This document shows, in pieces, positions 26,010 to 34,573 of a stretch of DNA of 64,000 nucleotides. The notes beneath the pieces are model-generated. The model saw only the letters and a program-made list of their open reading frames with translations. It was not told where the DNA came from and did no database searches. Source of the stretch: Rhodospirillales bacterium (GTDB taxonomy: Bacteria; Pseudomonadota; Alphaproteobacteria; Kiloniellales; JACOMY01); assembly GCA_014324045.1 (NCBI GenBank), contig JACOMY010000006.1, positions 27,484 through 91,483 of the forward strand, read 5' to 3'. Position numbers and translations under genes: made by a program. How positions within the stretch are numbered: the stretch's first letter is position 1; each line of letters begins with the position of its first letter.

Positions 26010-27077
26010 CTACTGCGGCCGGGCCTTCACGTTGCGGTAGCGGACGGCATCAGCCCAGAGTTCGCCGAAGGCGGTCTGGCTATCGAGCACCCGCTTGAAC
26101 CAAGGGTTCTCCGCGGCGATGGTCTGGGCCCAGGCCAACCCGGCCTCGCGGGCGGCATACTGCACCTCGGGATCCAGCTCGATCACCTCGTTGCCCTGCT
26201 CGCGGAAGAAGGCGAGCGCCTTGGCATCTTCCTGGCCGATGGTGAGCCAGGAGTTCATTGTCACCAGAAAGGCAGCCGTCTTTATCAACTGCCGGTCGGG
26301 CTCCGACAGGGATGCCCAGGCATTCGGATTGATAACTAATTCGAAAGGCGCCGTCGGTTGATGCACGCCGGGGATGATCACGTACTTGGTGATGCGATGA
26401 AAGCCGGGCGAGATGTTCTCGTAGAGCGTGCCCCACTCGGTCGCGTCGATGGCGCCGCGTTCCAAGGCCGGGTAGACATCGCCGCCCGGCATGGTGACCG
26501 GGGCGGCGCCCATGGACTTGGAGATCTCTAGCCAGGCGCCCGCAGTGCGCAGCTTCAGGCCCTTCAGATCCTCCAGGCTGTGCACCGGTTTGCGCGAATG
26601 CAAAAAGGCCTCGGCGGTGCGAATGAAGAGCGGCATGGAGACCAAGTCGAACGTCTCTTCACGCCACTCTGCCTGCAGTTCGACCCCGCCGTCGCGGTAG
26701 AGCCAATGCAGCATCTTCTCGGTATCGAAGGATCCGGCGAAGCCGCCGAATAGCACGGCCGTGGGATCGGCACCCCAGTCGTAACCGATCCAGGTATGGC
26801 CCATGTCGGCGACGCCGTTCTTCACCGTCTCGGAGACCTTCAACCCGGGACCGAGCGTACCGGCCGGGAAGACCTCGATCTCGATCCTGCCATTGGAAAG
26901 CTCGGCCACGGCCTCGGCAAAGGCCATGGCGCCGATCTCCATCAGAGGGCCGCCGCCCCAAGAGGTCGCCATGGAGAAGCTGTGCTCCTCCTGCGCTGCC
27001 GCTTGGCCGCCGAGGCCCGCTAGTGCCAGCACACCGGCGGCGGCTCCAATCACGGTCCTTCTTTTCATGTCAGTCAT
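26010..27077 (-). CDS. TRAP transporter substrate-binding protein DctP
   Basis: A 355-residue periplasmic binding protein of the DctP family. ATG 27077 is preceded by GGAGG at five bases; the N-terminus MTDMKRRTVIGAAAGVLALAG has adjacent arginines before a hydrophobic stretch, so Tat export is possible. The mature part shows SFSMATSWGGGPLMEIGAMAF and LKGLKLRTAGAWLEI, where the conserved Arg that contacts the carboxylate of the ligand is expected, and TEWGTLYENISPGFHR. The EWG and Trp-rich site resembles binders of 2-oxoacids or related acids, though this is weak. It is the first gene of the P-Q-M operon. Confidence 0.9.
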   Translation of the reverse strand: MTDMKRRTVIGAAAGVLALAGLGGQAAAQEEHSFSMATSWGGGPLMEIGAMAFAEAVAELSNGRIEIEVFPAGTLGPGLKVSETVKNGVADMGHTWIGYDWGADPTAVLFGGFAGSFDTEKMLHWLYRDGGVELQAEWREETFDLVSMPLFIRTAEAFLHSRKPVHSLEDLKGLKLRTAGAWLEISKSMGAAPVTMPGGDVYPALERGAIDATEWGTLYENISPGFHRITKYVIIPGVHQPTAPFELVINPNAWASLSEPDRQLIKTAAFLVTMNSWLTIGQEDAKALAFFREQGNEVIELDPEVQYAAREAGLAWAQTIAAENPWFKRVLDSQTAFGELWADAVRYRNVKARPQ

Positions 27078-27127
27078 AGTTTCCTCCATTTTGTTAGAGT
27101 TCCGAATTCCCAGCACTCTCAACCCGG

Positions 27128-27424
27128 CTATCGCCGACTCAGCGCATCCAAAGCCTCTTCGACCTGGGCCTGGGTCATTTCCCACTCGTTGTCGAAGTTT
27201 GCGACGATGGCATGCATGAAGGCCTCAGCTTGCTCCAGGGCCGGGCCATCGCCGGCTGCATCCGCGAGGATCGCCAGCGCCAGTTGCCGCGGCTCTCGTC
27301 CCTCGAAGCCCCACTCGAAGCCGTTTCTGGAAAAGGTCTTCAGGTCATAGCGCGAGTCGAGGGCCTGACCGTCGACCGTGACCTCGCGTCCGTCGAAGGT
27401 GCGCATGCCTCGGTAGCTCTTCAT
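27128..27424 (-). CDS. DUF6166 domain protein
   Basis: A 98-residue protein starting MKSYRGMRTFDGREVTVDG, followed by LDSRYDLKTFSRNGFEWGF and RQLALAILADAAGD, the pattern of the DUF6166 family. The family is small and uncharacterised; no catalytic residues are known. ATG 27424 was chosen since the family start is at this methionine; the open frame to 27526 overlaps panB. It begins 10 bases after the panB stop and is therefore probably cotranscribed with it, although no link to pantothenate synthesis is known. Confidence 0.75.
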   Translation of the reverse strand: MKSYRGMRTFDGREVTVDGQALDSRYDLKTFSRNGFEWGFEGREPRQLALAILADAAGDGPALEQAEAFMHAIVANFDNEWEMTQAQVEEALDALSRR

Positions 27425-27434
27425 CGTCTCCGCC

Positions 27435-28295
27435 TCACAGCTGTTTGCGCTTCTCGACCAGGCCGAGGAAGCGCTCGTACTCCGCCTCCTGCACGCCGTA
27501 GCTATGGTCCTCGTCGGGGAAGACACCGGCCTTCACCTCCTCGACGTACTTGCTGAGCCCGGCGACGGCGACCTCGGTCAGGTTGGCGTAGCGCTTGGTG
27601 AACTTCGGCTTGAAGTCGGTGAAGACGCCCAGCAGATCGTAGGATAGAAGGATCTGCCCATCCGTGCCGGCACCGGCGCCGATGCCGATGGTCGGGATCT
27701 CCAGTTGCTGCGAGATCACCCTGGCGATGCGCGCCGGCACCGCCTCAAACTCCAGCATGAAGCAGCCGGCATCCTGGATTGCCAGTGCGTCCTCCAGGAT
27801 CTTCATGGCACCTTCGGCCGTCTTGCCCTGCAGCCGGAAGCCGCCGAACATGGCGATGCTGTGCGGCGTCAGGCCGATGTGCGAGGCAGTCGGGATGCCG
27901 GCATCGACCAGCGTTTTCAGGATGTGCGCCTGCGCCTTGCCGCCTTGCGGCTTTACCGCATCGCAATCCGCCTCTTGCATGAAGCGCGCGGCGTTGGCCA
28001 GCGCCCGTTCCGCTATGTGATAGCTCTGGTAAGGCATGCAGCCCAGAACGAAGGTGTTGGGCGCCCCGCGGCGGACTGCCTGTGCGTGCATCACCATCAT
28101 TTCCATGGTGGCGGGGATGGTGTTCTTATGGCCGTGGGCGATCATCGCTAGGCTGTCACCGACGACACAGACGTCGACGCCCGCGGATTCCGCCCACTGC
28201 GCCGAGGTGTAGTCCGGGACCGAGGTATAAACCATCTTATCGCCGGTCCGTTTGGATGCGCGAATCTCTTCGATGCTCCGCTTCTTACGCTCCAT
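27435..28295 (-). CDS. panB: 3-methyl-2-oxobutanoate hydroxymethyltransferase
   Basis: A 286-residue TIM-barrel enzyme that adds a hydroxymethyl group from methylene-THF to 2-oxoisovalerate to give ketopantoate, the first step of pantothenate and CoA synthesis. Family motifs are YTSVPDYTSAQWAESAGVD, VVGDSLAMIAHGH (metal ligand Asp), KPQGG, and HIGLTPHSI, then LEFEAVPARIA (Glu base region) and TIGIGAGAGTDGQ. Length is slightly above the usual 265. No panC is adjacent. The gene is divergent from a GntR-family regulator, with a perfect inverted repeat between them (28379-28392). Because 2-oxoisovalerate comes from valine metabolism, the nearby valine locus is of possible interest. Confidence 0.92.
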   Translation of the reverse strand: MERKKRSIEEIRASKRTGDKMVYTSVPDYTSAQWAESAGVDVCVVGDSLAMIAHGHKNTIPATMEMMVMHAQAVRRGAPNTFVLGCMPYQSYHIAERALANAARFMQEADCDAVKPQGGKAQAHILKTLVDAGIPTASHIGLTPHSIAMFGGFRLQGKTAEGAMKILEDALAIQDAGCFMLEFEAVPARIARVISQQLEIPTIGIGAGAGTDGQILLSYDLLGVFTDFKPKFTKRYANLTEVAVAGLSKYVEEVKAGVFPDEDHSYGVQEAEYERFLGLVEKRKQL

Positions 28296-28378
28296 GCCGT
28301 CCTCTCGTCATGGTCCCCTCCGTCATGGCCGCTGCTGTTCGACTGTCCTTCGCCGAGGTTCGATAGAACTCATCGACA

Positions 28379-28392
28379 GTTGATATGTCAAC
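28379..28392. promoter_or_regulatory. Inverted repeat between panB and the GntR gene
   Basis: GTTGA-TATG-TCAAC is a perfect 5-bp inverted repeat placed 84 bp upstream of panB and about 145 bp upstream of the regulator start. Such short palindromes are typical of FadR/VanR-type operators, so the adjacent regulator may act here. The spacing differs from the FNR box (TTGA-N6-TCAA). Confidence 0.4.
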
Positions 28393-28537
28393 AAAAAATT
28401 TGGAAACACGAGGACTTCAGGCTTGTCGGGAGCCGGTTCTTTCGAACAGACTGCGACCTCGATAGGGAGGTTTCGGTGTCTATTCGGGTAAAGGGGAAGC
28501 ATCGGTTGCGCGTCCAAGGGTTGCGGGCGCTCAGGCG

Positions 28538-29236
28538 ATGACAGCGGGGAGCCCAAAGGGGCAAAGTGATGCGGAGCCGCAGAAGCGGCAATCGCTGGCT
28601 GAAAAAGCCTATGCCGCCTTGGAAGAGCGGATCGTGACACTCGACTTCGCCCCCGGTGAAGTCCTCTCCGAAAATGCACTGGCGGCTTCTCTGGGTATCG
28701 GCCGCACGCCGGTCCGGGAGGCTCTGCAGCGCCTTGTGCGCGAGGGTCTGGTTGTCATCATGCCCCGACGCGGCGTTCTGATCTCCGATATCAACGTCTC
28801 CGACCAACTGGAAGCGCTCAGGGTTCGTCGGGTCCTGGAATGCCTGATGGCGGAACTGGCCGCGTTGCGCTCGACGCCCGGAGAACGCACAGTTTTTCGG
28901 GAGATCGCCCAAGCCATGCGCATGGCCGGACAGCAGGAGAACGACATGGGCTTCATGCGTCTGGACCGCGACCTGAACCGGCGCATCGCCGATAGTTGCC
29001 GCAACCGCTACGCCCGCCGGGCGATGGGTTTGCTGCACGGCCTTTCGCGCCGCTTCTGGTATGTGCACTACAAAGAGGTTCTAGACCTGCCGCTCTGCGC
29101 ACGTCTGCACGCCGAGCAAGCAGATACCATTGCCGACGGCGGTACGGCAGCAGCGCTCGCCGCAACCGACACACTGCTGGACTACATCGAGTCCTTCACC
29201 CGCGCTTCCTTGGACGTGCCGCGTCGCGATACCTAA
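28538..29236 (+). CDS. GntR-family transcriptional regulator, FCD type
   Basis: A 232-residue regulator: an N-terminal winged helix (about 18-85) with LDFAPGEVLSENALAASLGIGRTPVREAL, the classic GntR recognition helix, followed by an all-helical FCD ligand domain (about 90-220) with MRLDRDLNRRIADSC, where the usual metal-ligand D-x-x-x-H has Asn in place of His (DLNRR). The missing histidine could mean no metal binding. It faces panB divergently, with a shared palindrome. FCD regulators commonly respond to organic acids and repress transport or catabolic genes; the TRAP operon 1.5 kb away is another candidate target. Confidence 0.85.
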   Translation: MTAGSPKGQSDAEPQKRQSLAEKAYAALEERIVTLDFAPGEVLSENALAASLGIGRTPVREALQRLVREGLVVIMPRRGVLISDINVSDQLEALRVRRVLECLMAELAALRSTPGERTVFREIAQAMRMAGQQENDMGFMRLDRDLNRRIADSCRNRYARRAMGLLHGLSRRFWYVHYKEVLDLPLCARLHAEQADTIADGGTAAALAATDTLLDYIESFTRASLDVPRRDT

Positions 29237-29246
29237 GGAAATCGCC

Positions 29247-30461
29247 CTAACCCATTGCCAAGATCATGTTGCGGACGACGGGATAGATCTCGCGGTTCCA
29301 GCGCTTACCGGCGAAGGTGCCGTAGTGGCCGACGTTGGCCTGCAGATGGTGGCGCTTTAGGTGCGGGTGCAGGCGGTCGCAGAGATCGTGGGCAGCAGCC
29401 GTCTGACCCAAGGAGCAGATGTCGTCGCGCCCGCCCTCGACGGTCAGCAAGGCCGTGCGCCGGATGGCGCTGGGGGAGATCGCGCGGCCCTTGTAGGTGA
29501 AGTTGCCCTTGGCCAAGTCGGCGCGCTGGAAGATCCGCTCTATGGTCTCCAGATAAAATTCTTCCGTCAGATCCAGGACGGCGAAGTACTCGTCGTAGAA
29601 GTCCTTGATTTTTTTCGCCTCTTTCTCCTCGCCTGCGGCCAGGTGACGGAACAACTTGCGGTGCTGGTCGCGGTGGCGGTCCATGTTCATCGACATGAAG
29701 GCGGAGAGTTGCACGAAGCCCGGATAGACTAAGCGGCCGGCGCCTTGATAGCGGCTTGGCACCTTAGTGATGACATTGTCCTTGAACCAGGCGATCGAGC
29801 GCTCGTTGGCGAGCTTGTTCACAACCGTGGGACTCTCGCGGGTGTCGATCGGCCCGGACATCAAGGTCATGGAACGTGGCGTCGCCGAATGGCGTTCCTC
29901 CGACATGATGGCGACCGCGGCCAGCGCCTGCACGCAGGATTGGCAAACGGCGAGCAGGTGCACCTCGTCGCCGATCGTCTCAAGGAAGGTGATGAGATAC
30001 TCAATGTACTCATCGACGCCGAAGCGACCGGCCTCCAAGGGCACGTCGCGGGCGTTGGTCCAGTCGGTGAGATAGACCTCGTGATCGTGCAGCAGGGTTT
30101 GAACGGTGCTGCGCAGCAGGGTCGAGAAGTGCCCTGACAACGGCGCCGTTACCAGGATGCGCGGCTGATCTGTGGAATCTTCCTTGGCGAAGCGCAGCAG
30201 CTTGCCGAAGGGCAAGTCCAGGGCGATCTCCTCCGTCACCTGTTGCAGGCCGCGATCTGTCTGGATCGGTTCTAGGTCGAAGGCCGGCCGGCTGTGGGTG
30301 AGCTGGAACCGCGATAGCATCTCCAGAAAGGCCCGGCGATGACGCCGCGGTGTGTCGAGCCAGTCCCAGAATGCGAAGGCATCCAAGTAGACCAGACAAT
30401 GGGCGGCGGTTCTTATGGGGGATAAAAAATCGTCGTGTACTTGGTAACTCTGGTAGAGCAA
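29247..30461 (-). CDS. phaZ: Intracellular poly(3-hydroxybutyrate) depolymerase
   Basis: A 404-residue alpha/beta hydrolase that mobilises stored PHB granules. The nucleophile motif is a cysteine box, VCQSCVQAL, as in Ralstonia-type intracellular PhaZ rather than a GxSxG serine box; HHLQANVGHYGTFAGKRW near the end supplies the catalytic His. TTG 30459-30461 was preferred as the start because GGAGGGG lies five bases upstream and the protein then begins LLYQSYQ as family members do; GTG 30503 has no ribosome site. It ends 10 bases after the convergent regulator gene stop. Presence implies that the organism makes PHB, with the synthase elsewhere. Confidence 0.88.
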   Translation of the reverse strand: MLYQSYQVHDDFLSPIRTAAHCLVYLDAFAFWDWLDTPRRHRRAFLEMLSRFQLTHSRPAFDLEPIQTDRGLQQVTEEIALDLPFGKLLRFAKEDSTDQPRILVTAPLSGHFSTLLRSTVQTLLHDHEVYLTDWTNARDVPLEAGRFGVDEYIEYLITFLETIGDEVHLLAVCQSCVQALAAVAIMSEERHSATPRSMTLMSGPIDTRESPTVVNKLANERSIAWFKDNVITKVPSRYQGAGRLVYPGFVQLSAFMSMNMDRHRDQHRKLFRHLAAGEEKEAKKIKDFYDEYFAVLDLTEEFYLETIERIFQRADLAKGNFTYKGRAISPSAIRRTALLTVEGGRDDICSLGQTAAAHDLCDRLHPHLKRHHLQANVGHYGTFAGKRWNREIYPVVRNMILAMG

Positions 30462-30567
30462 GTTTGCCCCTCCGTCATTGCTCTGCTGCAGCGCAAAGAA
30501 CACTAGTGCAAAAGCGCCCGCGATGCGACACCCTTATTGCATTACAACATTACGAGGCTCGGAAGCC

Positions 30568-31221
30568 ATGGCGCCCGCAACCTTGACGATCTCATCGAAG
30601 AACTATTCCTCATGGTCTCTGCGCGGCTGGCTGCTCTGCCGCATGGCCGGGCTAGCCTTCGAGGAGCAGCGCGTGAGTATCGAGGATCCTGAGCACCGGC
30701 AGGAGCTTTTGCTGCTCTCGCCATCGGTTCTGGTGCCCCGGCTGGAGCATGGTAAGGTGATCGTATGGGACACCTTGGCGATCGCCAGCTATCTGGCGGA
30801 GATCGCCCCCGATTCTGGTCTGCTGCCCAAGGACCAAGCGATGCGGGCGCATTGTCGCGCGGTTTCAGGAGAGATGCATTCGGGTTTCTACAACCTGCGC
30901 TCGGCTCTGCCGATGAACCTGCGCATCCAACACAAGAGCTTCAAGATCTTCTCCGGGGCACGTCCAGATGTCGCACGGATCGCCGCCATCTGGACGGACT
31001 GCCTGAAGAGCTACGGCGGTCCTTTTCTCTTCGGACAACCGACCATGGCCGATGCCATGTATGCGCCGGCCTGCACGCGCTTTCGCACCTATGCAGTCGA
31101 TCTGGACCCGCTCTCAGAGGCCTATTGCGAGCGCATCATGACTTGGCCGTTGATGGTCGAGTGGATTGAAGCCGCGCAGGCCGAGCCCGAAGAACTTGAG
31201 GAACTGGAGGTCGAGTTCTGA
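30568..31221 (+). CDS. Glutathione S-transferase family protein
   Basis: A 217-residue cytosolic GST. The N-terminal thioredoxin-like domain starts with TLTISSKNYSSWSLRGWLL, where the Ser/Tyr cluster activates glutathione, and includes VPRLEHGKVIVWDTLAIASYLAE, the glutathione-binding cis-Pro and Asp/Ser region. The C-terminal helical domain spans about 85-217 and ends in a very acidic tail (EPEELEELEVEF). The ATG at 30568 begins the domain exactly; the longer frame from 30478 overlaps the divergent phaZ start. Substrate unknown. One palindromic 3' repeat follows directly after the stop. Confidence 0.85.
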   Translation: MAPATLTISSKNYSSWSLRGWLLCRMAGLAFEEQRVSIEDPEHRQELLLLSPSVLVPRLEHGKVIVWDTLAIASYLAEIAPDSGLLPKDQAMRAHCRAVSGEMHSGFYNLRSALPMNLRIQHKSFKIFSGARPDVARIAAIWTDCLKSYGGPFLFGQPTMADAMYAPACTRFRTYAVDLDPLSEAYCERIMTWPLMVEWIEAAQAEPEELEELEVEF

Positions 31222-31254
31222 GAGCCCGTTCGAAAATGGACCAATTGGGCCACT
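31222..31254 (+). repeat. 3'-end palindromic repeat, copy 2
   Basis: Immediately after the GST stop: GCCCGTTCGAAAATGGACCA followed by ATTGGGCCACTCT. The core ATGGaCCA-AT-TGGgCCA matches copy 1 (13166-13199) in gene-relative orientation, including the preceding GTTCGA. A looser core, ATGGCACAATTGGCCATG, recurs at 31367-31384. Confidence 0.5.
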
Positions 31255-31750
31255 CTAAGGGCAGCGCCTGATAGCCTAGCGGATCAGAGGACAAGGTGCC
31301 GACAGTGAAGATGGACAGGCGTCGGCGTCTGCCCGACTTCACGTTGATCTATGGACTTGGTCGGTCATGGCACAATTGGCCATGTTGCCGCTTCACCTCT
31401 TGCAAGAGGAGGATGCCTTTCTTCTCGATCTCGTTCGGCATAGCCGGGCTACCGTTGACCCTGCGACGGATGGCCAATCCTTGCACGACGTTACCCTGCT
31501 GCCAGAGACTGGCAATCGGCCAATGCGCCGCTACGTCGGTCGTGACTTCGTCGATGAAAGCTAACTCGTCTCGGACCTGACTGGGGAGCCGATATGCGCC
31601 CAGGAAAAGCGACTACTTATAATGCCCGAAATTCCGTTAGACGCAACAAGCGGAAGACACAGGCCTTGCAGCTACGCCACCTGCTTCTTGCTCGTCAAAT
31701 TACGGAACGATGAGGCGCTCGCACGCCCCACCGGACCGATTTGAGTACCG
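31255..31750. other. Gene-poor stretch between GST and DUF1127 genes
   Basis: About 500 bp without a recognisable gene. Short open stretches exist on the plus strand (for example QEEDAFLLDLVRHSR near 31410 and SDLTGEPICAQEKRLLIM near 31575), lying in different frames. They may be the remains of a small gene, but I cannot match them to a family with confidence. Confidence 0.3.
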
Positions 31751-32236
31751 TTAGGCCGCGCGGAAAAAGGCGCGGTTACGGTTGGCAGCCGCCAGACGCT
31801 GATCGACCTCGAGACCTTCGATATCTTTGCGCGATACGCCGATATCGGCTAGGAGGCGGTCGTTCAGACGCTGCAACTTGTCCACGGCCTTGAAGTTCCT
31901 GCCGACAACTTGGTCAACCTGGTTCAATGAGCCATGATGGTCTTGCTGAAAGCTGGCTTCCCTCTTCTCCAAGACGGCCGAAACCGTCTCTACGAGGGTG
32001 CCCGGCTCCAGGCCGATGTCGCGCAGGGCCGCATCGTCCAGTGCGGATAGCTGGTCAAGGGTGACACGGCGGGCACGTGCACGGCGCAGCATGGCAAAGA
32101 GCTTGGAGACCGGTCCATTAGCCGTTTCTGGCCGATGGGCTCTACGGGTCTGCAACGCCTCAACCGCGAAAGAACGCATGCTCTTGGGCGTGGAGGCCGT
32201 GCTCAGCAGCAGGTCCGACTGGGTGAAGCCGTTCAT
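31751..32236 (-). CDS. Protein with two DUF1127-like motifs
   Basis: A 161-residue protein carrying two short helical motifs of the DUF1127 type: ARRVTLDQLSALDDAALRDIGLEP (about 56-80) and KLQRLNDRLLADIGVSRKDIEGL (about 120-143). Normal DUF1127 proteins are 45-70 residues with one Arg-rich motif; some alphaproteobacterial members act in RNA metabolism and stress or phosphate responses. The second motif is less basic and is followed by a tail ending NRNRAFFRAA. It may be an internal duplication or fusion. The gene is monocistronic and divergent from the M24 aminopeptidase gene. Confidence 0.7.
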   Translation of the reverse strand: MNGFTQSDLLLSTASTPKSMRSFAVEALQTRRAHRPETANGPVSKLFAMLRRARARRVTLDQLSALDDAALRDIGLEPGTLVETVSAVLEKREASFQQDHHGSLNQVDQVVGRNFKAVDKLQRLNDRLLADIGVSRKDIEGLEVDQRLAAANRNRAFFRAA

Positions 32237-32445
32237 CTCTAGATACTCCTTAACAACTGCTCGGTCCTTGGCCGAGGCGGGTGGGAGCGGCCGGGCCGGC
32301 CGCCGTTCGAGAAAGCCATGTAGTGGATGGAAATTCGGTGGAGAAGTGGCTTGAAGACACCGCTGAAATGCAATGGCAACATAGCTCTAAGCCCCTATAA
32401 CTTAAGGCTTGCTTCGGTCTATCGCAGAACGCTAGCGTCGTCGCT

Positions 32446-34245
32446 ATGACGCAGGCTTCCTCCGCCTTTCGGACAAGGCTTCAAGACCTGCGCGCGACCC
32501 TGCGCGCGGCCGAAGTCGACGGCTTTCTAGTGCCGCGCGGCGATGAGTATCGCGGCGAGTACGTGCCGCCGAGCGCAGAACGGCTACGCTGGCTAACAGG
32601 TTTTTCCGGCTCGGCAGGCCAAGCTGTGATTCTTTCCGATCGCGCGGCACTGTTTGTCGACGGGCGTTATACATTGCAGGCAGCCGAAGAAACCCAGGAA
32701 GATCTCTACGAGGTACTGCAAATACCAGAAGAAAAATCTGAGTATTACATAAAACAACACTTAAGACAGGGGCAAACACTGGGCTTCGATCCCTGGCTTC
32801 ACAGTCTGGCGGAGCGGCGCCGGCTGGCGGCGCTTTGCCAGACATGCGGTCTCACCTTGGCGCCGATGGCGCCCAATCCCTTGGACCAGATCTGGTCGGA
32901 TCGTCCGGCGCCTCCCCTTGTGGCTGCGCGGCCACACCCGCTCGCCTTCGCCGGCGAGACCAGCCTGTCCAAGCGCAAGCGCCTGGCAGAGGATTTAGCT
33001 GAGCGACGAATTGATGCATTAATCTTGAGTCTTCCGGACTCGATCGCCTGGCTCTTGAACCTGCGCGGTGGAGATATCGCGCGAACCCCCTTCGTCCTTT
33101 CTTTTGCAATCCTCAAAGCCGACGGCAGGGTCTCCTGGTTCGTGGCGCCGGAGAAAGTGACGCCCAAGGTAAGGCAGAGCTTGGATCCGGGCGTCGCCAT
33201 CGAGACACCGACCGCCTTCGCTGCAGTCTTGGCTGCGCTCAGCGCGCGGACCGTCTTGATCGATCCGGCAAGCATCCCGGCTTGGGTGGCCGAGCGACTG
33301 GAGTTGGCTGGCGCCAGCTTGGTGGAGGGCGAAGACCCCTGCCAAGCGGCCAAGGCCGTCAAGAACGAAACCGAACGGCAAGGCACCCGCAGTGCCCATC
33401 GGCGCGACGGGCGGGCTTTGACCCGCTTCCTTGCCTGGTTCTCGCGCGAGATCCGCAAAGGGGCCGTCAGCGAACTCGCGGCCTCCAATCATCTCGAGAG
33501 CCTGCGCCGGGAGAACAAGCACTTCATGGATCTCTCCTTCGACACCATCGCCGGCTCAGGCCCGCATGGGGCGGTGGTGCACTATCGGGTGACGCCGGAG
33601 AGCGACCGGGCCATGCGGTCCAGCGAACTGATGGTTTTGGATTCAGGCGGCCAGTACCTGGACGGCACGACAGACGTCACCCGCACTCTCTTGGTCGGAT
33701 CCGTCGGCAGCGAGGAACGCGACCGCTACACCCGGGTCCTGAAGGGCCACATCGCGCTGGCCACAGTACGCTTTCCAGAGGGGACCAGCGGTGCGCAGTT
33801 GGACAGCCTTGCCCGTCGGCCCTTGTGGGAGGCCGGCCTGGACTACGACCACGGCACCGGACATGGGGTCGGTAGCTACCTCTCGGTCCACGAAGGACCG
33901 CAACGCATCTCCAAGCATCCCAACAGCGTTGCCCTCCAGCCCGGTATGATCCTTTCCAATGAGCCCGGCTACTACAAGGAGGGCGCCTACGGCATCCGCA
34001 TCGAGAACCTCGTGCTTGTGGTCGAAAGCCCGCCTCGGCCCGGACAGGAACGGCCCATGCTGGCTTTCGAGACTCTGACCCTTGCCCCGCTGGAGCGCCA
34101 CCTGATCGCGCCGCAGCTACTCACGCAAGAAGAGATCGCTTGGGTCGATGCCTACCACGCCCGGGTGCTGGCGGAACTGGCTCCGGATCTGGATGGCGAA
34201 GACCGGAGATTTCTCGAAGAAGCCTGCGCCCCCCTTAAGGCCTAG
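32446..34245 (+). CDS. pepP: M24 family Xaa-Pro aminopeptidase
   Basis: A 599-residue cytoplasmic metallopeptidase of the long, eukaryote-like aminopeptidase P type, which releases N-terminal residues preceding proline. Two N-terminal creatinase-like domains (to about 310) precede the pita-bread catalytic domain. Its ligands are visible: MVLDSGGQY and GTTDVTRT (two Asp), GTGHGVGSYLSVHEGPQ (His, with an additional His), LSNEPGYYKEG (Glu) and IRIENL (Glu). The characteristic third C-terminal region (LAPLERHLIA) is present. The gene stands alone. The symbol follows family usage; bacterial members of this long group are often only called aminopeptidase P family. Confidence 0.88.
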   Translation: MTQASSAFRTRLQDLRATLRAAEVDGFLVPRGDEYRGEYVPPSAERLRWLTGFSGSAGQAVILSDRAALFVDGRYTLQAAEETQEDLYEVLQIPEEKSEYYIKQHLRQGQTLGFDPWLHSLAERRRLAALCQTCGLTLAPMAPNPLDQIWSDRPAPPLVAARPHPLAFAGETSLSKRKRLAEDLAERRIDALILSLPDSIAWLLNLRGGDIARTPFVLSFAILKADGRVSWFVAPEKVTPKVRQSLDPGVAIETPTAFAAVLAALSARTVLIDPASIPAWVAERLELAGASLVEGEDPCQAAKAVKNETERQGTRSAHRRDGRALTRFLAWFSREIRKGAVSELAASNHLESLRRENKHFMDLSFDTIAGSGPHGAVVHYRVTPESDRAMRSSELMVLDSGGQYLDGTTDVTRTLLVGSVGSEERDRYTRVLKGHIALATVRFPEGTSGAQLDSLARRPLWEAGLDYDHGTGHGVGSYLSVHEGPQRISKHPNSVALQPGMILSNEPGYYKEGAYGIRIENLVLVVESPPRPGQERPMLAFETLTLAPLERHLIAPQLLTQEEIAWVDAYHARVLAELAPDLDGEDRRFLEEACAPLKA

Positions 34246-34573
34246 CCCCTTCCTCCACTGCGGAGGAACCCGCAGAGGTTTGCATGACAGCCGCGCCTTG
34301 TGGCCCGGGCGCTGCCCCGCGGCAGACTGGGCTTGCTGCGGGCGCGCAGGCCGTGGCTACAGATCATGCGGGATCTCTTATTGGTGACCGCAACGGTCTG
34401 CAATTTCACCGCGCGGCTTCCTGCCGCTGGCGACCAATGCCGCGATCTTCTACACCGCGCCGTCGATGATCTGAGTCCTCTCAATGCTGCTTTGGGCAAG
34501 TAAGGTGGGGTAGCGGTGCTGGACCGCGATCTCCTCCGATTTTCGGACCGACCACACGGTCGCCGCTAGGAGT
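34246..34573. other. Noncoding stretch between the M24 gene and the regulator pseudogene
   Basis: About 330 bp with only shadow-type open frames and no recognisable protein. It lies between the ends of two convergent genes; I see neither a clear terminator nor an RNA gene. Confidence 0.3.

Noticed and set aside
31296..31580. Small plus-strand gene downstream of GST
   Set aside because: No ribosome site and no recognisable family; the suggestive stretches lie in different frames, so it is listed only as gene-poor sequence.
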